Assembly (NCBI GenBank): GCA_031412355.1
Contig: JANOCR010000334.1
Location: 1 to 7,174 of the forward strand
Origin: JAENVT01 sp031412355
Lineage (GTDB): Bacteria > Actinomycetota > Acidimicrobiia > Acidimicrobiales > Ilumatobacteraceae
Reading direction: 5' to 3'
Length of the DNA: 7,174 nt
In this document: one piece after another, positions 1-5,182 of the stretch
Layout of the letters: every line of letters starts with the position of its first letter
How positions within the stretch are numbered: position 1 is the stretch's first letter
The notes under the pieces: generated by a model
What the model saw: only the letters and a program-made list of their open reading frames with translations
Database searches by the model: none
What the model was told of the DNA's origin: nothing
Program-made: the position numbers and the translations under genes

Positions 1-393
1 GACTCGTTTGCTTCGCGCACCGCCTCAGTCGCTGCCGCCGACGCCGACGCCGACGTGTTGACCCGCTTCCGCGAACGAATGGACGACGACCTCGACACAC
101 CCGGCGCGACCGCGTTGCTGTTCGACACTGTGCGTCGGGCAAATGCCGCGCTCGATGCTGGTGATCCGATCGCCCCATCCCTCGTTGCTGCCGTGCACCA
201 GATCTGCACAGCGTTCGGCTTGGTGCTCAACGCCGGGGGCGACGTTCCCGCCGAGGAAGCTGCCAAAGCGGCAGCGCTCGACGCAGCACGCGCCGCTAAG
301 GACTTCGCCGCCGCGGACTCGATCCGCGCCGAGTTGCAGGCGGCAGGCTGGACGGTCGAGACCACCAAGGCCGGCACCACCCTGCGCCGCTGA
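1..393 (+). CDS. cysS: Cysteinyl-tRNA synthetase, C-terminal fragment (5' end outside window)
   Basis: The reading frame is open from base 1 and ends at TGA 391-393, giving the last 130 residues. The enzyme attaches cysteine to tRNA-Cys in the cytoplasm. Only the helical C-terminal part is visible; the catalytic HIGH/KMSKS domain lies upstream. The recognisable signature is MDDDLDTP (fragment residues 27-34) followed by a helix with LLFDTVRRANAAL, typical of the CysS domain after the catalytic core. The tail carries the 'ARAAKDFAAADSIRAEL' helix and a 'GWTVE..KAGTTLRR' end, matching the usual CysS C-terminus. The actinobacterial paralogue MshC (mycothiol ligase) shares the DDLDTP helix but normally lacks this tail, so CysS is preferred. 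Near the start is a small Ala-Asp run encoded by three GCCGAC units (37-54), which looks like a linker. The next gene converges on it, so it is the last gene of its transcript. Confidence 0.9.
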   Translation, partial: DSFASRTASVAAADADADVLTRFRERMDDDLDTPGATALLFDTVRRANAALDAGDPIAPSLVAAVHQICTAFGLVLNAGGDVPAEEAAKAAALDAARAAKDFAAADSIRAELQAAGWTVETTKAGTTLRR

Positions 394-435
394 CCCGCGC
401 CGCTCCCCACCCCACCCCGCCCGGCTGAATTCATC

Positions 436-475
436 GGGCGCGCAATCTGCCATCCCAGGCGTATTTTCGCGCCCG
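436..475. repeat. Intergenic hairpin repeat, copy 1
   Basis: First of two related 40-base units in the cysS/lysR gap. The ends form an inverted repeat: CGGGCGCG at 435-442 pairs perfectly with CGCGCCCG at 468-475. Bases 456-475 (CAGGCGTATTTTCGCGCCCG) are identical to 508-527 in copy 2, and 448-475 matches 500-527 with two mismatches. There is no T-tract after the stem on either strand, so it does not look like a classical intrinsic terminator. A REP-like intergenic element is the best description. Confidence 0.7.
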
Positions 476-487
476 CGCAACCCTTGT

Positions 488-527
488 GGGCGCGAGAAGT
501 GCCATGTCAGGCGTATTTTCGCGCCCG
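488..527. repeat. Intergenic hairpin repeat, copy 2
   Basis: Second unit, offset 52 bases from copy 1. The stem is GGGCGCGA (488-495) against TCGCGCCC (519-526). It extends inward through one G-T wobble and two A-T pairs to 11 bp, leaving a loop of about 17 bases. The bases that differ between the copies are mostly on the left arm and at two loop positions, while the right arm and the GGCGTATTTT segment are conserved. It ends 10 bases before the lysR stop codon, so it could stabilise 3' ends of either converging transcript. Confidence 0.7.
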
Positions 528-536
528 TTCGGCGGG

Positions 537-1508
537 TCAGGCGTCGGACGACAGCGAGGGCACAGCCGGCATGTCGACGTCGCTGCTGATCTGCATCGCT
601 GTCTGGATGAAGGCCTCGGCTGCGCGGGACTGCAGCCGGTCGCGGTGCCAGATGATCCCGATCTGGCGGTCGAGGTTGGCGTTGAGCCCGCGGATCGCAA
701 CCTCGGCATCGAGGACGGATCGCTCGACGGTCAGCAGTGGCACGACGGCCACACCAAGTCCGATGGCGACGAGACGTTGGGTCGTGAGGTTGTCGTCGCT
801 GCGGAAGACGATGTCAGGCTCGGCGCCGACTCGTTCGAGGGCGCGGGCGACACGCATCGCGCACGGGTCGGCCTGGGGCATCGAGATCATCCGTATGCCG
901 GCGAGCTCTGCGAGGTCGATCGTTTCGTTCTGGGCCAACGGATGATCCGGTGCGGTGATCAGCACTTGAGGATCTCGGATCAACTCCACCATTGCGTAGG
1001 CGTCGTCGAGCGAAGCGACATCGGCGAACGCCAGGTCGGCCTGTCCACTGCGTATGAGGCCCTCGACGTTGGAGATGATCGGCTCGTTGCGAAGTTCGAC
1101 GTTGATGTCGGGCCAACCGGTGCGGTAGAGCGCCAGTGTCGGCGGCAGCAGCCGGTTGCTCGCCGACTGGAACGTGCCGACCCGCAACACGCCGGCATCG
1201 CCCGCCGCCATCGCATCGAGATCGGCCTTGGCCGCCGCGAGGCGGGCGACGATGTGGCCTGCGTGTTCGAGCAGCACCTTGCCGGCTTCTGTCAACGACA
1301 CCGAACGGGGGCCGCCTGGCCGGTCGACGAGCCGGTGCCCGACCGCCTTTTCGAGGGTCGAGATCTGCTGAGAGATCGCGCTTTGGGCGTAGCCCAGCCG
1401 GGTGGCCGCCTGGGAGAACGAACCGGTCTGGGCCACTGCCTCCAGCGCCATCAGATGCCGCACTTCGACACCGACTGGTAGATCGAATTCAGAGATTGAT
1501 TTTGCCAT
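537..1508 (-). CDS. LysR-family transcriptional regulator
   Basis: A 323-residue DNA-binding regulator of usual LTTR length (about 300-330). Residues 17-76 form the winged helix-turn-helix: 'RHLMALEAVAQTGSFSQAATRLGYAQSAISQQISTLE' has the expected LTTR pattern (GSF..AA..L..AQSAIS.QI..LE), followed by 'RPGGPRSVSLTEAG' as the wing. Residues 105-305 look like the periplasmic-binding-protein-like effector domain (VLRVGTFQSA..., LIRSGQADLAF, a 'GLGVAVVP' loop). The effector cannot be read from sequence. ATG at 1506-1508 gives about 15 residues before the usual start of LTTR homology. An internal GTG at residue 16 is an alternative, and the ribosome-binding site for ATG is weak (AGAGAAA). It is transcribed away from the miniprotein and MFS exporter, the classical LTTR arrangement for controlling the neighbouring divergent genes and itself. 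The 3' end faces cysS. Confidence 0.93.
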   Translation of the reverse strand: MAKSISEFDLPVGVEVRHLMALEAVAQTGSFSQAATRLGYAQSAISQQISTLEKAVGHRLVDRPGGPRSVSLTEAGKVLLEHAGHIVARLAAAKADLDAMAAGDAGVLRVGTFQSASNRLLPPTLALYRTGWPDINVELRNEPIISNVEGLIRSGQADLAFADVASLDDAYAMVELIRDPQVLITAPDHPLAQNETIDLAELAGIRMISMPQADPCAMRVARALERVGAEPDIVFRSDDNLTTQRLVAIGLGVAVVPLLTVERSVLDAEVAIRGLNANLDRQIGIIWHRDRLQSRAAEAFIQTAMQISSDVDMPAVPSLSSDA

Positions 1509-1518
1509 AGATATCTAT
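1507..1518. promoter_or_regulatory. 12-bp perfect palindrome over the lysR start codon
   Basis: ATAGATATCTAT is a perfect 12-bp dyad whose left end includes the AT of the lysR start codon (complement of 1506-1508). It sits in an AT-rich stretch (21 G+C of 60 in 1501-1560) between divergent genes. LysR regulators often bind dyads near their own start to autoregulate, so this is a candidate operator. However, its T-to-A spacing does not fit the T-N11-A LTTR box, and AT-rich palindromes of this size can occur by chance. Confidence 0.35.
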
Positions 1519-1581
1519 TTCTCTTATTGATCGCATTGGACGATACTAGGTTACAACATCAATTCAAGGAGATGATTCATC
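1519..1581. promoter_or_regulatory. Divergent promoter region, lysR / miniprotein
   Basis: AT-rich gap between the lysR start and the miniprotein start, the only place promoters for either gene could lie within the intergenic DNA. The plus strand carries GATACT (1542-1547) as a possible -10, but no convincing -35 at the right distance. On the minus strand TAGTAT (complement of 1544-1549) is also -10-like. I cannot assign exact promoters; the region call rests on gene arrangement and base composition. Confidence 0.45.
1566..1571 (+). promoter_or_regulatory. Ribosome-binding site of the miniprotein
   Basis: AAGGAG, close to the full anti-16S consensus, sits 10 bases before ATG 1582. It is the best Shine-Dalgarno match in the intergenic regions of the window. 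It decides for ATG 1582 over the ATG at 1572, which is only one base downstream of the motif and opens a different, poorly protein-like frame. Confidence 0.65.
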
Positions 1582-1698
1582 ATGGCAGGTTTGATCTTGC
1601 TCGCACTATTCATCGGCTCGGTGCTGGCACCGCGCTACGGCGTCGACTCCCGCCCGGAATTCAGAGGACAACCCGACTGGCGCAACCGCCACGCGTGA
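1582..1698 (+). CDS. 38-aa single-pass membrane miniprotein with GVDSRP motif
   Basis: A short frame from ATG 1582 to TGA 1696-1698. The N-terminal MAGLILLALFIGSVLAP is one hydrophobic helix with a small N-terminal flank. It is followed by RYGVDSRPEFRG and a polar, Arg-rich tail ending DWRNRHA. The strong AAGGAG site and the clean membrane-helix/charged-tail layout argue that it is real. From memory, small actinobacterial proteins with a hydrophobic helix followed by '(F/Y)G.DSR...DWR' occur in many genomes without assigned function; this is recollection, not a search. It is divergent to lysR and 80 bases before the MFS gene, so it may be co-regulated with the exporter. Likely location is the cytoplasmic membrane. 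I do not assign a function. Confidence 0.6.
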   Translation: MAGLILLALFIGSVLAPRYGVDSRPEFRGQPDWRNRHA

Positions 1699-1724
1699 GT
1701 TCCGCACCTCACCGAGGCCCACCC

Positions 1725-1739
1725 ATACCTGACAGGTAT
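1725..1739. promoter_or_regulatory. 15-bp perfect palindrome, candidate operator of the MFS exporter
   Basis: ATACCTG-A-CAGGTAT is a perfect inverted repeat with 7-bp arms and one central base. Positions 1726 (T) and 1738 (A) satisfy the T-N11-A form of LysR-type boxes, and the neighbouring regulator is a LysR protein. A TetR- or MarR-type dimer could also use such a site. It lies 39 bases before the MFS start codon and next to the weak -35-like TTGCTG (1739-1744), a position suited to activation or repression of this gene. Confidence 0.5.
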
Positions 1740-1768
1740 TGCTGCTAACCAACGTCTGATCCGATAAA
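1739..1768 (+). promoter_or_regulatory. Weak candidate promoter of the MFS gene
   Basis: TTGCTG (1739-1744), an 18-base spacer and GATAAA (1763-1768) roughly fit a sigma-70 promoter, with 4 of 6 matches at the -10. Transcription would begin near 1775, giving an almost leaderless mRNA for the GTG start at 1779. This fits the lack of a well-spaced ribosome-binding site, but the boxes are weak and the gene may instead be read through from the miniprotein. Confidence 0.3.
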
Positions 1769-1778
1769 ACGGGGAGTC

Positions 1779-2987
1779 GTGGCGAAGCGAGAGCGCACCC
1801 CCGTGCCCAAGGGGTTTTGGACGATTTGGTCCACTGTGGCGCTCGACCTGGTCGGGTTCGGGATCATCGTGCCGATCCTCGGTCGTTACGCCGAACGGTT
1901 CGGCGCATCGGGTCTGACCGTCGGACTGCTGTTCGCATCGTTTTCTCTGGCTCAACTGCTGTGTGCACCATTGCTCGGCCGGCTCTCGGACCGAATCGGG
2001 CGCAAACCAGTCATCGTCATCTCCCTGATCGGAACGGCGATCGGGAGTTTCATCACCGGCGCGGCCGGTGTGCTGTGGCTGCTGTTCGCCGGGCGGATCG
2101 TCGACGGGGCGTCGGGTGGAAGCCTGTCGGTAGCTCAAGCGGCGGTCGCCGACCTGGCCCCCGAGGCCGACCGACCGCGGCTGATCGGCCTGCTCGGCGC
2201 GGCGTTCGGGGTCGGGTTCGTGCTGGGCCCAGCCATCGGAGGGCTTGCCGCGCTCGGTGGCCCACACGTGCCGTTCTACGTGGCAGGCGTGCTCGCCACG
2301 ATCAATGCCGTCGCCGCGATCATCCGGCTGCCCGAGACACGGAGGCCGGGCGATCACGTCAGGCGGCCGGGCTTCACCACCCCCGTCTCGCCGATCCTGC
2401 GCCACCTCGCCATCGTCGGCTTCATGACGGTCGTGGCCTTCACGTCATTCGAGGCGACGTTCTCGCTGTTCGGAGACCGCCGCTTCGGGCTGACCGAGGC
2501 GTCGTCTGCCGCTGTTTTCCTGGGCGTCGGCTTGGTATTGGTGGCCATCCAGGGTGGCGCGTACGGACGGTTGGTCGAACGATTCGGCACGCAGCGTTTG
2601 CTCGCCCTCGGCCTCGGCACGTTGATTGCCGGGTTGGCCGTCACGTCGGTCGCCAAGGTGTGGCCGGTGCTGATCATCGCTCTCTTGCTGCTGGCTGTTG
2701 GGCAGGGATGTGTCTCGCCTTCGATCACGTCACTCGTCACGCAACACGCTCCCCCCGACCGGCGCGGCGAAGCGCTGGGATTCCAACAGTCGGCGTCCGC
2801 GGTGGGCCGCGTTGTGGGGCCACCCGCCGCCGGTGCGATGTTCGACCGTGTGGGTATTTGGAGTCCCTACCTGGCCGGTTCGGTGCTGTGTGCCGCGGCG
2901 TTGGGCTTGCTGGTGACATGGGGCCTCGAGACCCGGATGTCAGTCGTTGCCGCTGGCGGCTGCGAGAATGTCGGCCTCAATGACTGA
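1779..2987 (+). CDS. MFS multidrug/TetA-like exporter (DHA1 type)
   Basis: A 402-residue, probably 12-helix proton-driven antiporter of the cytoplasmic membrane. Visible family motifs: D1-like 'LDLVGFGIIVPILGRYAERFG' split over residues 22-42; motif A GRLSDRIGRKPVI (67-79) in the loop between helices 2 and 3, with a degenerate second-half copy GRLVERFGTQRLL (263-275); motif B around AGRIVDGASGG (104-114, Arg106); and antiporter motif C GVGFVLGPAIGG (144-155). Motif C with the D1 motif places it among drug:H+ exporters such as TetA/Bcr relatives; the substrate cannot be read. The chosen start is GTG 1779. GGGGAG (1771-1776) is only two bases away, which is too close for a normal site, so GTG 1803 or near-leaderless initiation is possible. 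It overlaps the next gene by 8 bases (ATGACTGA, 2980-2987), and a candidate operator lies upstream. Confidence 0.9.
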   Translation: MAKRERTPVPKGFWTIWSTVALDLVGFGIIVPILGRYAERFGASGLTVGLLFASFSLAQLLCAPLLGRLSDRIGRKPVIVISLIGTAIGSFITGAAGVLWLLFAGRIVDGASGGSLSVAQAAVADLAPEADRPRLIGLLGAAFGVGFVLGPAIGGLAALGGPHVPFYVAGVLATINAVAAIIRLPETRRPGDHVRRPGFTTPVSPILRHLAIVGFMTVVAFTSFEATFSLFGDRRFGLTEASSAAVFLGVGLVLVAIQGGAYGRLVERFGTQRLLALGLGTLIAGLAVTSVAKVWPVLIIALLLLAVGQGCVSPSITSLVTQHAPPDRRGEALGFQQSASAVGRVVGPPAAGAMFDRVGIWSPYLAGSVLCAAALGLLVTWGLETRMSVVAAGGCENVGLND

Positions 2988-5124
2988 CGTGCTCGAACAC
3001 CGCGCTCTCGATCGCCTGGTCACCTTCGAGGCCCGCTGGCTTTCCGATTCGCGGCCAACCCGCGGTAGCGCGGCGCCGATGGGCTATCAGCCCGGCCTCG
3101 ATGGCTTGCGCGCAATCTCGGTGATCGCGGTCGTCTTCTACCATGCCGGCTTCTCGTGGATGCCCGGTGGGTTCCTCGGTGTCGAGGTGTTCTTCGTGGT
3201 CTCCGGCTTCTTGATCACCTCGCTACTGATCGAAGAACGCGACACCACCGGTGGGGTCAAGCTTCGACAGTTCTGGATGCGTCGCGCCCGGCGTTTGCTG
3301 CCGGCGCTGTTCAGCGTTCTGATTGCCATCGGGATTTGGGTCGCCCTGTTCGGAACCGCCCAACAGCAATCCGACCTGCACCGCGACTACCTGCCGGGAA
3401 TCTTCTACTTCGCCAACTGGGGGCAGATCTTCGGCGGCGCGCAGTACTTCGGCAACTTCTCGCCACTGCGACATCTGTGGAGCCTGGCGGTCGAGGAGCA
3501 GTGGTATCTGCTGTGGCCGTTGGCGTTCGTGTTGATCACCCGGCGCAGCAAGCGCACGGTCGATGCCGGGCGTTCGATCCTGCTGGCAGCGGTCGTGGTG
3601 ATTGTGATCACTTGGTGGCTTGCATCGCCGACGTTGCTGACATCGGACCGCACGAACTTCTTGTACCTGTCGACGTTGACGCGATCCAGTGGCCTGTTGC
3701 TCGGAGCAGGGGCGGCCTTCGTGTGGCGTCCGTGGCGGGCCAAGACAGCGGTGTCGAGCCGGGCCGGCGTCACGCTGAACGTCGCCGGTCTTGGCGCCAC
3801 AGCGGTGCTGGTCTACGCCTTCACCTCAGCGCACCTCACCGATCGTTCGATCTATCGGTGGCAACTGGCTGTCGTGTCGATGTTGTCGCTGGTGGTGGTC
3901 GCGGCGGTCGTTCACCCTGCTGCGGTGGCGGCACGGTCGTTCTTCTCCGTGTCCCCACAGGTCGCGCTGGGCAAGCGTTCCTACGGGGTGTACCTGTGGA
4001 GTTGGCCGATCTCGGTGCTCTGCGGTGCCTACGACGGCTCGTGGACCAGGTTCATCGCGGCAATGTCGATCACGATCGTGGTGTCCGAGTTCTCGTACAT
4101 CTACATCGAGACCCCCATTCGAAAGGGCGGGTTGCGGCGATGGTTCACCAGGCCGCGCGACACCGATTGGTCGACTCGAACGATTGCCGCCGGTGTGGTC
4201 GGCACGGTACTGGTCGGTTCGCTGGCGATTTACTACTCGCGAGTCGAGCGATTCGACCGCGCCGCAGGTGGGCAGGACGTGACGATCGACCTGTCGGGCG
4301 TGCAACTCCCTGCGTCGTCGTCGATCCCGTCGACGGCGACCATCTTCGCGGCGACTGATGCCACGACCAATGCGGCGAATTCGACCGTGGCTCCGGCCGC
4401 CACCACCGCCGTTGCCGTGTCGACGACAATCGTCGTGCAACCCGCTGGGCCGGCGCGCGTCGTGATCGTCGGCGACTCGCAGGCCCACTCGCTGGCGATC
4501 AATCTTCCAGGCGGGATCGACAGTGCCTTCACTATCACCGACGGCTCCGTCGAAGGTTGCAGTGTCTACGACGACGGCAGGGTGCGTTCGGCGCGTAACG
4601 GGTTCAGCCGCTCGTTCGCCGACTGTGGGGGATGGCAGGACAAATGGGGGAGGGCCGCGACCAACCGCGACGCTCAGATCGCCCTCGTCGTGCTCGGCGC
4701 GTGGGACGTGTTCGACGTCGAGGTCGACGGCCAGATGATCCCGTTCAATACTCCGGCCGCAGATCAGCGATTTGTCGACAATCTCGGCCTCGGCGTGGCC
4801 GCGCTGCAAGCTGCGGGTAGCAAGGTTGCCCTGCTCGAGGTGCCGTGCATGCGCCCGAAGGACGTGTCGGGTGCCGGCGTACCGGCGCTGCCCGAGCGCG
4901 GCGACGATGCCCGGGTCGCCCACCTGAACGAGTTGCTGCGCCAGGTCGCCGCCGCAGACCCTGCCAATGTGTCGTTTGTCAGGGGCCCGACGGCGTGGTG
5001 CAGCGACGAAACCATCTCCACCGACCTCGGCTACAGATGGGACGGTGTGCACGTGTACAAGCCGGGCGCGAAATTGATCTTCGAAACCATCGCACCAGCG
5101 CTTTTGTCCATTCCACGGGCTTGA
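2980..5124 (+). CDS. OafA/YrhL-type membrane O-acyltransferase with C-terminal SGNH domain
   Basis: About 714 residues. The N-terminal acyltransferase-3 domain (about residues 36-395) carries the start motif YQPGLDGLRAISVIAVVFYH with the conserved His at about 55, then GGFLGVEVFFVVSGFLI, the RRARRLLP motif, and HLWSLAVEEQWYLLWP (165-180), with about ten helices. A further helix (about 401-420) leads to a Ser/Thr/Ala-rich linker (about 441-489) and a secreted SGNH-hydrolase-like domain: GDSQAHS with nucleophile Ser500, and WDGVH with Asp688/His691. Proteins of this build move acyl groups, usually acetyl, across the membrane onto surface polysaccharides, peptidoglycan or exported glycolipids; the acceptor here is unknown. 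Block III reads GAWD rather than the usual GxN. Four cysteines (about 527, 549, 623, 674) lie in the SGNH part. Start choice: ATG 2980 overlaps the MFS stop by 8 bases; ATG 2968, TTG 2947 and ATG 3079 are alternatives. It probably shares a transcript with the exporter. Confidence 0.9.
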   Translation: MTDVLEHRALDRLVTFEARWLSDSRPTRGSAAPMGYQPGLDGLRAISVIAVVFYHAGFSWMPGGFLGVEVFFVVSGFLITSLLIEERDTTGGVKLRQFWMRRARRLLPALFSVLIAIGIWVALFGTAQQQSDLHRDYLPGIFYFANWGQIFGGAQYFGNFSPLRHLWSLAVEEQWYLLWPLAFVLITRRSKRTVDAGRSILLAAVVVIVITWWLASPTLLTSDRTNFLYLSTLTRSSGLLLGAGAAFVWRPWRAKTAVSSRAGVTLNVAGLGATAVLVYAFTSAHLTDRSIYRWQLAVVSMLSLVVVAAVVHPAAVAARSFFSVSPQVALGKRSYGVYLWSWPISVLCGAYDGSWTRFIAAMSITIVVSEFSYIYIETPIRKGGLRRWFTRPRDTDWSTRTIAAGVVGTVLVGSLAIYYSRVERFDRAAGGQDVTIDLSGVQLPASSSIPSTATIFAATDATTNAANSTVAPAATTAVAVSTTIVVQPAGPARVVIVGDSQAHSLAINLPGGIDSAFTITDGSVEGCSVYDDGRVRSARNGFSRSFADCGGWQDKWGRAATNRDAQIALVVLGAWDVFDVEVDGQMIPFNTPAADQRFVDNLGLGVAALQAAGSKVALLEVPCMRPKDVSGAGVPALPERGDDARVAHLNELLRQVAAADPANVSFVRGPTAWCSDETISTDLGYRWDGVHVYKPGAKLIFETIAPALLSIPRA

Positions 5125-5148
5125 CATCTTGTTACCCGGCGGTATAGT
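5121..5148 (+). promoter_or_regulatory. Strong sigma-70-like promoter of the acyl-CoA dehydrogenase
   Basis: TTGACA (5121-5126, perfect -35), a 16-base spacer and TATAGT (5143-5148, 5 of 6 to TATAAT). This is the best promoter match in the window. The TGA stop of the acyltransferase (5122-5124) lies inside the -35 box. Transcription should start near 5155, giving a leader of about 28 bases before ATG 5183. Confidence 0.75.
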
Positions 5149-5162
5149 TACCCGCAGGTAAC
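5131..5162. promoter_or_regulatory. Tandem operator: two 16-bp GTTACC-N4-GGTA repeats over the promoter
   Basis: Two adjacent 16-base units, GTTACCCGGCGGTATA (5131-5146) and GTTACCCGCAGGTAAC (5147-5162), agree at 12 of 16 positions. The second is an inverted repeat with 6-bp arms (GTTACC/GGTAAC) around four bases. The first keeps the TACC/GGTA core. They cover the spacer, the -10 box and the predicted start of transcription, the classical place for a repressor. A TetR-family acyl-CoA-responsive repressor is the likely class for such a gene, but no such regulator is in the window. Confidence 0.65.
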
Positions 5163-5172
5163 ATTGCCGATC

Positions 5173-5177
5173 GGGAG
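5173..5177 (+). promoter_or_regulatory. Ribosome-binding site deciding the acyl-CoA dehydrogenase start
   Basis: GGGAG ends five bases before ATG 5183. The in-frame GTG at 5177 overlaps this motif, so the true start is ATG 5183 and the protein begins MADFALNEDQ. Confidence 0.65.
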
Positions 5178-5182
5178 TGGAC

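Noticed and set aside
37..54. Tandem GCCGAC x3
   Set aside because: In-frame Ala-Asp codons in a cysS linker; too short to be a meaningful repeat element.
436..527. Intrinsic terminator for cysS or lysR
   Set aside because: Stems are GC-rich, but loops are long (about 17-25 bases) and no T-tract follows on either strand; a Rho-type or REP-like role cannot be excluded.
486..1481. Long + strand open frame (331 codons) opposite lysR
   Set aside because: It mirrors a clear LysR protein, starts inside the hairpin repeat and shows no family motif; a high-GC antisense shadow.
1639..1656. Possible third copy of the hairpin repeat (GGCGTCGACTCCCGCCCG)
   Set aside because: Shares only the ends with the repeat, lacks the TATTTT core and the paired left arm, and lies inside the miniprotein's coding sequence.
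1527..1748. Alternative + frame (73 codons) overlapping the miniprotein
   Set aside because: Starts upstream of the AAGGAG site, has no own ribosome-binding site and gives an Arg/Pro-rich product typical of shadow frames.
1635..2405. - strand open frame (256 codons) opposite the MFS gene
   Set aside because: Product is polar and Arg/Asp/Gln-rich with no domain; shadow of the exporter.
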